Shown: piece by piece, positions 24,356 to 32,359 of the stretch
Layout: each line of letters starts with the position of its first letter
Numbering within the stretch: the stretch's first letter is position 1
From: COE1 sp036310845
GTDB lineage: Bacteria; Bacillota; Clostridia; Lachnospirales; Lachnospiraceae
Reading direction: 5' to 3'
Assembly: GCA_036310845.1 (NCBI GenBank)
Contig: JAXJRB010000030.1
Span: forward strand, 1-47,930
Length of the DNA: 47,930 bases
Notes under the pieces: generated by a model
What the model was told of the DNA's origin: nothing
The model's input: the letters and a program-made list of their open reading frames with translations, nothing else
The model's database searches: none
Position numbers and translations under genes: made by a program

Positions 24356-25114
24356 TTATTTCCTTGCAATTATTAAATAACGATGAATTGTTCCTTCAAC
24401 ACTTCCTTCGTTATCAATCTTTTTCTGCATTTTTAACAGCTGTTCAAAGCATTTATCAACAGAAAACTTTGGAAATTCCCATTCAATAATATGTGCAAAC
24501 CACACAAATGCTCCCACATCATAAAATTTAATCGGACGATATGCTTCATCTTCTTCAACAATCTGAAATCCAATGTTTTCAAATCCTTTTTTCTGTTCCT
24601 TTAGATTTAAGTGTGGGAATGGTTTCTCTGTATTTGGAAGTACCATTTCAACTAAATCTCTATCATTATCTCCGCCAACTTGTTCTGTAATAAATAGTCC
24701 ACCTTTTTTCAATAAACGATATATTTCTTTTGCATCAAAATCCCCATGTCTATTTATAATTAAATCAAAGCTTTCATCTTGAAATGGAATGTTTGCAGGA
24801 TTATCACACGCTTTAAAATCGATACCAAGTGGTAATAAAGTTTCCTTACATAATTCCACATTTGGTTGATAGCCTTCTGTTGCAGCTGTTTTATTATATG
24901 GGTGATTTAAAGATAATAAGAATTCCCCACCACCGGTATCATAGTCTAAGATATTCATATCTTTATTTATGTACTGATCTATAAGTTGTTTATAATCCCA
25001 TGGTAAATCCATTTCTTCTTCATATCTTCCATGGATATGTGAAAAATCCCATCCATGAATATGTGCTACTTTTTCTTCATTTTTCCATATTTCTTTTAAT
25101 TCTGTTATATTCAT
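24356..25114 (-). CDS. Class I SAM-dependent methyltransferase
   Basis: 252 residues. SAM-binding motif I is NILDYDTGGGEFLL at 54-67 (an Asp followed by a G-G-G loop), the motif II acid is in ATEGYQPN, and motif IV is DESFDLIINRHGDF. This arrangement matches type 11/rRNA-Gm or antibiotic-resistance-like small-molecule methyltransferases. The start is taken at 25114, with AGGAAG about 9 bases upstream. Its upstream gap holds a long inverted repeat. Substrate unknown. Confidence 0.86.
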   Translation of the reverse strand: MNITELKEIWKNEEKVAHIHGWDFSHIHGRYEEEMDLPWDYKQLIDQYINKDMNILDYDTGGGEFLLSLNHPYNKTAATEGYQPNVELCKETLLPLGIDFKACDNPANIPFQDESFDLIINRHGDFDAKEIYRLLKKGGLFITEQVGGDNDRDLVEMVLPNTEKPFPHLNLKEQKKGFENIGFQIVEEDEAYRPIKFYDVGAFVWFAHIIEWEFPKFSVDKCFEQLLKMQKKIDNEGSVEGTIHRYLIIARK

Positions 25115-25153
25115 TTCTAACTGCTTCCTTTCCAAATTATGTTTTATATAGAT

Positions 25154-25256
25154 TCGGTGCAGTTCCTGACAACATAAAATAAAACTTCTTTATTAACCTC
25201 GATACAATCTGCTGTCAGTTTTAAAACTGCACCGAGTATTTAATTCGTTTTATCAT
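25154..25256 (-). pseudogene. Gene stub and long inverted repeat upstream of the methyltransferase
   Basis: GGAGGTTAGAG precedes an ATG at 25256 that reads MIKRIKYSVQF and stops. Another phase then reads LKLTADCIEVNKEVLFYVVR and a stop, like a gene with its middle removed. The same DNA contains an 11-bp perfect inverted repeat, TCGGTGCAGTT at 25154-25164 and AACTGCACCGA at 25225-25235. Six more pairs lie inside it. The long hairpin could form in the methyltransferase leader. I cannot tell the family of the stub. Confidence 0.4.
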
Positions 25257-25296
25257 CTCTAACCTCCGCCAAAATAAAACAATCGCGTGTTATTAA

Positions 25297-25554
25297 TCAA
25301 AGTTTTATATAAGAATCTAAGACCTTTAATAGCTCTTTTCCAAGCTTGTCATTAAAGTCCCAACTATCAGAAATTCCTCTTGGATAATAAGGCATAAATT
25401 CTCTCATATCTCTTACTTGATTCATCTTATTTAGTTCTATAATAGTCATTTCTAATTGCTCAACACTCATATACCAAGGTAGCTCTTCTGGAGTGTTCAC
25501 AAATTCCTCTATAATAGCTTTAACATCTTCTATCATTTTACTAAAACTATCCAT
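25297..25554 (-). CDS. Small protein of unknown function
   Basis: 85 residues, predicted mostly helical and acidic (MIEDVKAIIEEFVNTPEELP), with no signal peptide, membrane segment or known motif. I choose the ATG at 25554 because GGGGAGGCTAAG directly precedes it. The frame is open another 22 codons upstream (IQILQLVEYMTGEAK), which may be the tail of a lost gene. It follows the NTF2-like gene closely and could share its transcript. Confidence 0.6.
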   Translation of the reverse strand: MDSFSKMIEDVKAIIEEFVNTPEELPWYMSVEQLEMTIIELNKMNQVRDMREFMPYYPRGISDSWDFNDKLGKELLKVLDSYIKL

Positions 25555-25633
25555 CTTAGCCTCCCCTGTCATATACTCAACTAACTGTAAAATTTGAATT
25601 CGTCTCTCAATCAAACACACCGCTTACTAAAAT

Positions 25634-26035
25634 TTATTTTTCTGGCTCAAACGAACAATGCACATGCATTACTTTCCACATTTCCACGAATCTCTCTAAA
25701 TACATTGTCATCCTAACATACGGATTCGGACAGCTCTTATATCTTGCAATAAAGCAAAGACAAGCTGCATCTTCTTTTGTAAATATATTAAATTTTTCAA
25801 TTATCAGTTCTTCGACTTCTCCTGACTCAGTTTGTTTTCCATGTAGAAAAAATTCAGATATTAACATCAAATGCTCGCGAAGGGAATAAGTATCATTGCC
25901 TTTGTGATTGTCAAAGTATATAAGCTTATTATGTTCAATATCGTAAAACTCACTTAGTTTATTAATGTCTTTGCTATACCACGCTTGATTATAATCATTT
26001 AAATAACGTTCAAAGAGTGCCTTTACATCTTCCAT
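25634..26035 (-). CDS. NTF2-like/SnoaL-like small protein
   Basis: 133 residues with the cystatin-like cone typical of SnoaL/YybH proteins: a helix FERYLNDYNQAWYSKDINKL, a strand LIYFDNHKG, then strands CLCFIARYKS and TMYLERFVEMWKVMHVHCSF. Such folds serve as small isomerases, hydrolases or binding domains. No catalytic residues can be assigned. GGAGGTGA precedes the ATG; that TGA is the stop of the remnant upstream. Located between a NUDIX gene and a small unknown gene. Confidence 0.75.
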   Translation of the reverse strand: MEDVKALFERYLNDYNQAWYSKDINKLSEFYDIEHNKLIYFDNHKGNDTYSLREHLMLISEFFLHGKQTESGEVEELIIEKFNIFTKEDAACLCFIARYKSCPNPYVRMTMYLERFVEMWKVMHVHCSFEPEK

Positions 26036-26042
26036 AATATAT

Positions 26043-26153
26043 TCACCTCCACAAATTCCAATTTAGTAAATTATATCGAATATGTGCATCGTTTCCTCTC
26101 TCGATCATGGTACCAGTAATATTTTCAAATTTATCAACTAACTCCCATATTTT
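26043..26153 (-). pseudogene. Possible 3' remnant of an unidentified gene
   Basis: A 36-codon stop-to-stop frame with protein-like sequence (KIWELVDKFENITGTMIERG, then AHIRYNLLNWNLWR) and no start. It ends in the TGA that lies within the ribosome site of the NTF2-like gene, as gene ends often do in operons. I do not recognise the family. It may be the tail of a gene lost from between the NUDIX and NTF2-like genes. Confidence 0.35.
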
Positions 26154-26174
26154 TCACCCATTATATAATTTTCC

Positions 26175-26660
26175 TTATACTCTTTCATCTGTCACAATAT
26201 GCTCTATTCCTAAATGTTCTTTGCTAAGATAATCCTTCATAAAACTGGGAAATGCTTTATATTTATCCAACTCTGCAATCGGAATCCAACGCATTTCTTC
26301 TTTTATTCCTTGTTGTGTCGTACTATTGCTATGGAGTTCCTGTGTTCCTCTTGGTTTCATCAGAAAATATAAACAGATTTCATGACAATCCAGTCCCTTT
26401 AGAGCTCCGTTATTCTCATTAAAAAAATTTTCATGAATAATTGCCAAATGGTCTATCTCATAGTGTACTCCCGTTTCTTCAAAGACTTCGCGCAGCACAG
26501 CATCTTCAGCCATCTCTCCCATATGTACTCCACCGCCAATAGAATACAAATAATCTTCTTTTTCATTGGTAGCAAAAAGAACACAGTTATTCTCAATGAT
26601 TATCGCAGCAGCACGATATCGAAACCAATTACTCTCCTTTGTAAATCCACAATCATACAT
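26175..26660 (-). CDS. NUDIX hydrolase (intact paralogue)
   Basis: 161 residues with a perfect Nudix box at 43-65: Gly43, Glu49, then REVFEETGV at 57-65. Tyr and aromatic positions before it resemble small-molecule or nucleotide-sugar hydrolases. It is the intact twin of the pseudogene at 13144-13626 (about 20 differences). GAGGTAAAAGATA precedes the ATG. Likely hydrolyses a nucleoside diphosphate derivative. It lies 61 bases downstream of the PPOX-like gene. Confidence 0.91.
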   Translation of the reverse strand: MYDCGFTKESNWFRYRAAAIIIENNCVLFATNEKEDYLYSIGGGVHMGEMAEDAVLREVFEETGVHYEIDHLAIIHENFFNENNGALKGLDCHEICLYFLMKPRGTQELHSNSTTQQGIKEEMRWIPIAELDKYKAFPSFMKDYLSKEHLGIEHIVTDERV

Positions 26661-26720
26661 TATCTTTTACCTCTTCATTTATTATGCAAACTTTTGTTTA
26701 TTTTCTATTTCCACGCAATC

Positions 26721-27113
26721 TTAAAATCTTATTGTCTCTTCCGGAGCTACAAAGGAACTGAATGTTGCTACCGCATTCTTGATATATAATACTTGCGTAT
26801 TATCATCATTTTCATCATACATGCCTCTAAGATTTTCATATGCATCTAACATAGATTTTTTTGCTTCAATACGGTCATCATTTACCAACTCTCCTGCAAC
26901 TCTAAGCCAAACGCCATCTTTAAATGCACATATTTCTGCTTTTGGATTTGCCGCAAGCTGCTTTGATACTGGCTTCACCTTTCCTGTCTGAATATAAAGC
27001 TTTCCATCAAAAATATTTACTGTTCCAAAAGGACGCACTCTTGGCTGATCACCTTCCACTGTTGCTAGATAATATACACCTGCTTCTTTTAAAAAATTAC
27101 AAACTCTTTCCAT
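26721..27113 (-). CDS. Pyridoxamine 5'-phosphate oxidase-like flavin-binding protein
   Basis: 130 residues of the PPOX split-barrel fold: YYLATVEGDQPRVRPFGTVN, LYIQTGKVKPVSKQLAANP and ICAFKDGVWLRVAGEL. These are the FMN- or F420-binding barrel strands. Length fits the general-stress-protein 26-like group rather than true PdxH. Start at 27113, with AAGGAGGAACAAAAG just before it. Probably a flavin-dependent reductase of unknown substrate. It sits between the epimerase and the NUDIX gene. Confidence 0.87.
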   Translation of the reverse strand: MERVCNFLKEAGVYYLATVEGDQPRVRPFGTVNIFDGKLYIQTGKVKPVSKQLAANPKAEICAFKDGVWLRVAGELVNDDRIEAKKSMLDAYENLRGMYDENDDNTQVLYIKNAVATFSSFVAPEETIRF

Positions 27114-27169
27114 CTTTTGTTCCTCCTTTTTCATTTTCTATACATTTATTCAAAATGGTAATTTCAAGT

Positions 27170-28048
27170 TTATTTTACTAATTCAATATAATAATCTAAG
27201 AGCTCATATATCCAATCATTTAATCTTGAAAATCTAAATCCTAATGCATTTGCTTTTTCAGTATTTATACTATATTCCGGTTCTCCGTTATATGGTGCTT
27301 CATCACCTTCTTTATCTATAATTGCTTTTGTTCCTGTTTTTTTCTCAACATAATCAATGATTTCTTTTATGGAAATTGTGCCTCCCGAACTTCCGTTAAG
27401 TGCTCCATTGACATCTTTATCAACGAGAAATGCTATAAATTTCCCTGCTTCATCAGAACGAATATATCCCATTTGATAATCCAAATTATCTATATTCATA
27501 GGAATTGACTTCATCGTATGTTCAACGTAAAACAACAGTCTTTTTGTATAATCATCTTTTCCGATTGTAAACGGATATCTTACCGCAAGCCATTTCTTAT
27601 CCTGATATTTCTGCCATAAAGCATATTCCGCTTGTCTTTTTATTCCTTCATACGGAAATGCCATTCTATCACACCATACAAAATCATTTGAATATCCATC
27701 AAAATCCGTTTCCAATGTATCCATATGCTTAGGATCATAAACAGATGTACTTGACATATAAATATATTTGTCACAACTTATATTTTCCATTGCATACTTT
27801 ATATCATTCGAACAATACGCAATTTTATCAATTACCACATCATAATGTTTTTCTTTGAAGGCGTTTTTTATACTTTCTTCATTTGTTCTCTCAATTATAA
27901 TGCGCTGCACTCTGTCACCAAATGAGTCAGAAGCTTGCCCTCGTGTAGCTATTGTAATGTCATGGCCCATCTTCAAAAGTTCTTCAACCATATGAATTCC
28001 AAAAAATCTTGTACCACCAATTACTAAAATGTTCATATTAATATTCAT
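27170..28048 (-). CDS. NAD-dependent epimerase/dehydratase (extended SDR)
   Basis: 292 residues. The N-terminal Rossmann motif is LVIGGTRFFGIHMVEELLK, with G-G-T-R-F-F-G in place of GxxGxxG, as in CSP41/isoflavone reductase-like atypical SDRs. YMSSTSVYD supplies the catalytic Ser, and YEGIKRQAE the Y-x-x-x-K pair. It may reduce or epimerise a nucleotide sugar. Two ATGs (28048 and four codons on) share the GGAAAGGGC site. It follows MTAN by 86 bases containing a hairpin. Confidence 0.87.
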   Translation of the reverse strand: MNINMNILVIGGTRFFGIHMVEELLKMGHDITIATRGQASDSFGDRVQRIIIERTNEESIKNAFKEKHYDVVIDKIAYCSNDIKYAMENISCDKYIYMSSTSVYDPKHMDTLETDFDGYSNDFVWCDRMAFPYEGIKRQAEYALWQKYQDKKWLAVRYPFTIGKDDYTKRLLFYVEHTMKSIPMNIDNLDYQMGYIRSDEAGKFIAFLVDKDVNGALNGSSGGTISIKEIIDYVEKKTGTKAIIDKEGDEAPYNGEPEYSINTEKANALGFRFSRLNDWIYELLDYYIELVK

Positions 28049-28060
28049 GCCCTTTCCATA

Positions 28061-28118
28061 ACCTGCGAACTTTGGGCCACAGGCACAAATTCGCGTGTGA
28101 AAAATTTATTTTTCACAC
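28061..28118. repeat. Dispersed intergenic repeat with 10-bp perfect hairpin
   Basis: ACCTGCGAACTT (28061-28072) and CACAGGCACAAATTCGC (28078-28094) recur, with small changes, at 44579-44590 and 44612-44629. It is followed by a perfect hairpin GTGTGAAAAA-ttta-TTTTTCACAC (28095-28118). It lies between MTAN and the epimerase, where it may act as a transcript-end or processing structure. Confidence 0.6.
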
Positions 28119-28134
28119 TAATAACCTCTATGCT

Positions 28135-28830
28135 TTATTGTTGCTTGTGAATTTCTGTTAATATAGCTACTGTAATATCTCTTGCTATCATAGACGCCTT
28201 TTCACAGTTTTCTTCAAAATGTCCTACACCACTATGTGTTGCGGTATCTGTAATACTTCTAACAGATAGAAAAGGTATGTTATTTACATGGCATACATGA
28301 GCAATACTTGCCGTTTCCATATCGACCGTCAACGGTTCAAATTGTTCATTAATCTTTTGACGCCCTTCATCTGTTATAAACATTTCTCCGGTTACCATTC
28401 GTCCCCAAAAAACTTTATCGTTCTGTTCAAGTTTATCTACAGCCGCTTTCGCCGCATTCAACAACCCTTGATCAGCCTTAAAAAACACTGTTTCTAGCCA
28501 AGGATGAAATTCTGTTAATATATTAGGAGCAACATCATGATATGCAACTTCTGTAGAAATTACCGTATCAAAAATTTCAAGTTTAGGATCCATTCCTCCT
28601 GCTGTACCTGTGTTAATAATACGATTCACATGATATGTATCTATCAATATCTGTGTAGCTATTGCTGCATTCACTTTACATACTCCCGAAAAAAGAACAA
28701 CAACTTCTACATCACTTATTTTCCCTTCGTAGAATTTTAGCATTGCTTTCTCCGTCATTTTACAATCATGTATCATTGGCAAGAAAGGGGCTACTTCTCT
28801 ATCGCCTGCACAAATAATACCTACTCGCAT
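28135..28830 (-). CDS. mtnN: 5'-methylthioadenosine/S-adenosylhomocysteine nucleosidase
   Basis: 231 residues of the MTAN branch of the nucleoside phosphorylase superfamily. It splits the adenine from methylthioadenosine and S-adenosylhomocysteine in the methyl cycle. Seen: GIICAGDREVAPF at the start, NTGTAGGMDP, VTGEMFITD, the VDMETASIAHVC ribose contact and SITDTA carrying the catalytic Asp. Small sequence changes from the classic MTAN signature leave room for another nucleosidase. TTAGGAGGTAAAAT precedes the ATG. It is 16 bases after the toroid protein gene. Confidence 0.85.
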   Translation of the reverse strand: MRVGIICAGDREVAPFLPMIHDCKMTEKAMLKFYEGKISDVEVVVLFSGVCKVNAAIATQILIDTYHVNRIINTGTAGGMDPKLEIFDTVISTEVAYHDVAPNILTEFHPWLETVFFKADQGLLNAAKAAVDKLEQNDKVFWGRMVTGEMFITDEGRQKINEQFEPLTVDMETASIAHVCHVNNIPFLSVRSITDTATHSGVGHFEENCEKASMIARDITVAILTEIHKQQ

Positions 28831-28846
28831 ATTTTACCTCCTAACA

Positions 28847-29755
28847 CTAATCTCCATACCTCATCTCTTTAACAAAAAGCAATTTTTCAAGAGTTACTCT
28901 TGGTCTCCACCAGATTCTTGCCTGATGAAACTCTTCATATTCTGTATACCACTGCCATGAGATATCAAATCCGCCATCCTCTTTCTGCAATTTTCCAATT
29001 ATATCAAGCTCCGCTTTAATCATTGGCTTTATCTCTTCTGAAACAAATTCCATATACATTCCACTAAAAATATCTGACGGTGCCGTCACATATTCTACTC
29101 CGTATTTTTCGATATCAGGACAAATCGTTTTCACTATCCAATCAGATAACAGTTTTCTCAAAACATCAAGATCAATAATATCTGTAATACCATGTTCCTT
29201 CAAAAGCTCGTATGACAGCAGGTAACATTTTAACGAATCACCAAGCATTGTATCTGCGACTTTAAGATAAGAAAGTGCATCACGTAATATTTCTTCATAC
29301 AATGCATCCCTGCTTCCGTAACAAATCATAAAGGTTGCAAGTGAAACGGTTGGATTAAATCCACAAATCCCACTATCGTTTTTCTCCCACCAACTTGCAT
29401 GCGGATAATCCTTATTACTTTCAATTGCAAAAAGCCACTTTTTTTCATCTTCATCAAAGGAATCATGCGATTCAAGATATCGTACAATACCTTCCATAAT
29501 ATCTTTTGCAGACGAAAAAGCGTTCATTCTATAAAGCCAAATAATTGCATCATTTGTCGCAATCGGATTAGAGTTCGGATTCCAGTTATCAGCCTCTAAG
29601 CCATGTCCAAAACCACCATCCTCATTTTGAAACTTTCGTAACTCCATTAACGCTCTGTCTACCGGATGATTATTGTACAGCACATCATAAACTGCCTTTT
29701 CAAATGGTCTTGCCGTTTCATTTATAAATTTCTCCGCTGCTTCTCTATGTAACAT
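28847..29755 (-). CDS. Alpha/alpha-toroid (prenyltransferase/squalene-oxidase repeat-like) protein
   Basis: 302 residues with repeated Q-x-E-D-G-G-F sequences (FQNEDGGFGHGLE near residue 40 and LQKEDGGFDISWQW near 265), the mark of terpene cyclase-type alpha/alpha barrels. It lacks signal peptide and membrane segments and is much shorter than true squalene cyclases. It may be a soluble sugar- or polymer-binding relative. The start at 29755 follows GGAGGTCACT. It lies between the nitrilase and MTAN genes with gaps of 30 and 16 bases, so one operon is likely. Confidence 0.75.
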   Translation of the reverse strand: MLHREAAEKFINETARPFEKAVYDVLYNNHPVDRALMELRKFQNEDGGFGHGLEADNWNPNSNPIATNDAIIWLYRMNAFSSAKDIMEGIVRYLESHDSFDEDEKKWLFAIESNKDYPHASWWEKNDSGICGFNPTVSLATFMICYGSRDALYEEILRDALSYLKVADTMLGDSLKCYLLSYELLKEHGITDIIDLDVLRKLLSDWIVKTICPDIEKYGVEYVTAPSDIFSGMYMEFVSEEIKPMIKAELDIIGKLQKEDGGFDISWQWYTEYEEFHQARIWWRPRVTLEKLLFVKEMRYGD

Positions 29756-29785
29756 AGTGACCTCCATAACATTCCGTTTTTCGCA

Positions 29786-30559
29786 CTACCTTTTCAGTAC
29801 CCAGTCCGAAACTTCGACTCTACCCTTTTCTCCAAAATCAAGTTCAAAATTATCTAAATCATATACCAATAGACCTTCTTCATTCCTTTTCAGTTCTATC
29901 AATGGGTATCCTGATTTATCATATAAAGCCGTAGGTGCTGTCTGGTACGGGCTAATTGCATCTACTGTTAATGTATGTGTGACATTTTCCACAGCTCTTG
30001 TTCTAATATGCGCCTTTATCAGGTCATATCTTTCTTCATCATCTGTATCTGCAACATCATAAAAGAGAATAATGTTTATATTAGTACGGTCCATATATAA
30101 TTCTCTAAAAAACTCAGGAAATCTGACTTCAAAGCATATCCGAACGCCTACTTTACATCCATCAATTTCAAAAATCCCGTTTTCACTTCCAACACAAAAG
30201 TTATCTCTGTCCCAACCCCACAAAGCCCTTTTATGGTAAAACTGTTTATCCTGATTTGGTTTCAAAATAATTGCACTGTTATAATATTCATTATCTTTCC
30301 TGAATATTGTTCCTATAATTACATGTATTTCATTTTCATTAATCAAATCCTGTAATTGGTCGTATACCTTATCCAACTCCTGAAAATCAACAACCGATGA
30401 ACTCTCTATATCTCGAGGCGGGTATCCCGTTAATGCACATTCCGGAAAAACCAATAGTTTTATACCATCTGCTGAGGCTCTTATAATGGCTTTTTTTATC
30501 ACTTCATAATTGTGATTAATACTATTTGATACAGCAAATTGATATGCTCCTATTCTCAC
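29786..30559 (-). CDS. Carbon-nitrogen hydrolase (nitrilase superfamily)
   Basis: 257 residues. The catalytic triad is clear: Glu40 in LLVFPECALTG, Lys110 in FYHKRALWG and Cys142 in VGVRICFEVRFPEF. This is an amidase or deaminated-amide hydrolase of the Nit/omega-amidase type. The start is a GTG, preceded by GGGGGCGGAG; no closer ATG fits. First gene of a likely operon with the toroid protein, MTAN and the epimerase. Substrate not assignable. Confidence 0.9.
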   Translation of the reverse strand: MRIGAYQFAVSNSINHNYEVIKKAIIRASADGIKLLVFPECALTGYPPRDIESSSVVDFQELDKVYDQLQDLINENEIHVIIGTIFRKDNEYYNSAIILKPNQDKQFYHKRALWGWDRDNFCVGSENGIFEIDGCKVGVRICFEVRFPEFFRELYMDRTNINIILFYDVADTDDEERYDLIKAHIRTRAVENVTHTLTVDAISPYQTAPTALYDKSGYPLIELKRNEEGLLVYDLDNFELDFGEKGRVEVSDWVLKR

Positions 30560-30586
30560 TATGCTCCGCCCCCTTATTCCATTCTG

Positions 30587-30622
30587 TTAAACTTTTAAGA
30601 TTCTTTCTTCTATACAATTCAT
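30587..30622 (-). pseudogene. 11-codon stub with ribosome site
   Basis: AGAGGAAATAAA precedes an ATG at 30622 that reads MNCIEERILKV and stops at 30587, 27 bases before the nitrilase start. It could be a short leader peptide, but it looks more like the 5' end of a deleted gene, as elsewhere in this window. Confidence 0.3.
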
Positions 30623-30659
30623 TTTATTTCCTCTATCCTTTATAAATCATTACTATAAG

Positions 30660-31100
30660 TTATCTTTCTAAACGAACAAGATATTCTGCTGTATCTTCTT
30701 CAAATTTCTTATCTTCCGTGACTCGAAAACCATGTTTCTTATAAAAAGAGATTGCACGCGTATTCTTTTCTAATGCCCATAAATACTTTACATTGCACTC
30801 ATTAATAGCATAATTCAACAATACTGAACCTATTGATTTTCCCTGAATTGCAGGTTCTACATATATTTTTCTTAACTCTTGATTCTCTATTTGAATAACA
30901 CCTTTAACTACTCCGTCATCGTACACCCACATACTACTAATAAATTCTTTATATGAATCGATAAGATTAATAACTTGTATTTCATTAAAATAAAAATCAT
31001 CATCTTTAAATATTGGATAAAAATTTAATCTGTAATTAAAAACCACTATTTCTACAATTCGAGATACATCATTCATGGTCGCTTTTCTAATATTTTTCAT
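30660..31100 (-). CDS. GNAT family N-acetyltransferase
   Basis: 146 residues, compact GNAT: IRKATMNDVSRIVEIVVFNY at the start, motif A LRKIYVEPAIQGKSIGSVLL at about 76-95 (Q-G-K-S-I-G), and motif B ALEKNTRAISFYKKHGFRVT. Resembles the YjaB/PhnO-like small-molecule group. Its GAGAGG site lies inside the end of the hydrolase gene and the start follows that stop by 4 bases, so the two are cotranscribed and probably coupled. Confidence 0.91.
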   Translation of the reverse strand: MKNIRKATMNDVSRIVEIVVFNYRLNFYPIFKDDDFYFNEIQVINLIDSYKEFISSMWVYDDGVVKGVIQIENQELRKIYVEPAIQGKSIGSVLLNYAINECNVKYLWALEKNTRAISFYKKHGFRVTEDKKFEEDTAEYLVRLER

Positions 31101-31104
31101 TTAT

Positions 31105-32010
31105 TTAACCTCTCATCCATTCCACTCTTCTTGCCATACATTGTCTTGTAATCCGGCTTTCAAAGACATTCTCAAATCCATGGCTGGCTCCATTAACTTC
31201 ATGTAATTCAATTTCCGTGCCGCATTCCACTAATCGCTTATAAAACGCAACTCCTTCATCATGTAAGCAGTCAAATTCTGCCACTTCCATATATGTTTTA
31301 GGAAATGAAGTTAAATCGTTTGCCTCCATTGGTGATGCATATTCTATATGTTCTGCCGGTTGCTCGCCCAAATAGGCATCCCACATCATTTGTGAAAGCT
31401 TCGCATCCCAGACAGGGGTATCTGTATATTTCTGCATGGATTCTGTCATCATTCGTCTGTCTGTTGCAGGATAAATAAGCATTACTTTTCTTGGAAGTGA
31501 TAAACCTCTATCACGAGCCATAAGTGTAACGCCAATAGCCAGATTTCCGCCTGCACTGTCACCACCTATCATGATGTTATTGGAATCAATTTGTAACATT
31601 TCTCCATGTTCTAACACCCATTTATATGTAGAAAAACAATCCTCAACCGGAATTGGAAAAGGATTGTCAGGTGCTAAACGGTAATCCACATAAACAACTC
31701 TACATGGCGTTTTTGCTACATATTCTTTTACTGTCTGTTGATTGATTGCTGTTGACTTCAACATAAACCCACCACCATGAAAATACACGAGACATGGTAG
31801 CTTTGATTCGGTATTTCTCGGTTCAATAACCAAGGTGTTTAATATCACTCCCTCATAACCTGCAATATCATATTCTGATACTATGACATCCTTGTCAGAT
31901 TCACACTTAAAACGACTTGATATCGCATTCATCATAGGGATTAGTTTTAATTTTGCCGGAATTTTATGTCTTTCCAACGACTTTAATTCCGCATCTAAAG
32001 GATATTTCAT
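31105..32010 (-). CDS. Alpha/beta hydrolase of the hormone-sensitive lipase family
   Basis: 301 residues. The oxyanion-hole motif HGGG is at 78-81 (YFHGGGF), the nucleophile Ser152 in GGDSAGG, the acid Asp246 in AEFDCLHDEG and the base His276 in GASHGF. The whole catalytic set is intact. A cytoplasmic carboxylesterase is expected, with short acyl or acetyl esters as likely substrates. GGAGAATATGACAA precedes the ATG. Coupled to the GNAT gene: an acetyltransferase plus an esterase could add and remove an acyl group. Confidence 0.92.
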   Translation of the reverse strand: MKYPLDAELKSLERHKIPAKLKLIPMMNAISSRFKCESDKDVIVSEYDIAGYEGVILNTLVIEPRNTESKLPCLVYFHGGGFMLKSTAINQQTVKEYVAKTPCRVVYVDYRLAPDNPFPIPVEDCFSTYKWVLEHGEMLQIDSNNIMIGGDSAGGNLAIGVTLMARDRGLSLPRKVMLIYPATDRRMMTESMQKYTDTPVWDAKLSQMMWDAYLGEQPAEHIEYASPMEANDLTSFPKTYMEVAEFDCLHDEGVAFYKRLVECGTEIELHEVNGASHGFENVFESRITRQCMARRVEWMRG

Positions 32011-32075
32011 TTGTCATATTCTCCATATTCACAAGCGATACTTTTCGCCTTTATCTCATCTTTATTAACAACTTA

Positions 32076-32214
32076 TTAGAAGAACCACTTTGTCGGTAAA
32101 TAGAACAAATATGGGGCCGTAAATACAGCCAAAGATAATGCTACTTTTTTCTTCTGACCGTCATCTAAGTTTGCTTTTCATTTCTGTTTTATTCTTTTCA
32201 GCAACAAAACTCAT
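32076..32214 (-). pseudogene. Frameshifted small membrane-protein gene remnant
   Basis: AGGAAGAG precedes an ATG at 32214 reading MSFVAEKNKTEMKSKL, then a stop. One phase over, the same place continues NLDDGQKKKVALSLAVFTAP and YLFYLPTKWFF to a stop at 32076. The second part is one strong transmembrane helix. A single-base indel near the AAACTTAGATG stretch would join them. Otherwise 32011-32344 holds only the terminator of the next gene. Confidence 0.5.
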
Positions 32215-32321
32215 TTTTTCTCTTCCTTTTTTCATTCTTTCTACTAACAGCACATTTTTGTTTACATAATTCTAGCATATTTCTTTTAATTATTCCATCT
32301 TTTTCACTCTCTTCACATTCA

Positions 32322-32359
32322 AAAAGAACCAAATGACACTATAATCATTTGGTTCTTTC
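32322..32359 (-). terminator. Rho-independent terminator of the DUF5714-ArsC gene
   Basis: AAAGAACCAAATGA (32324-32337) and TCATTTGGTTCTTT (32346-32359) form a perfect 14-bp stem with an 8-base loop; on the minus strand it is followed by a T run. The stem overlaps the gene's last codons and stop. Confidence 0.92.
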
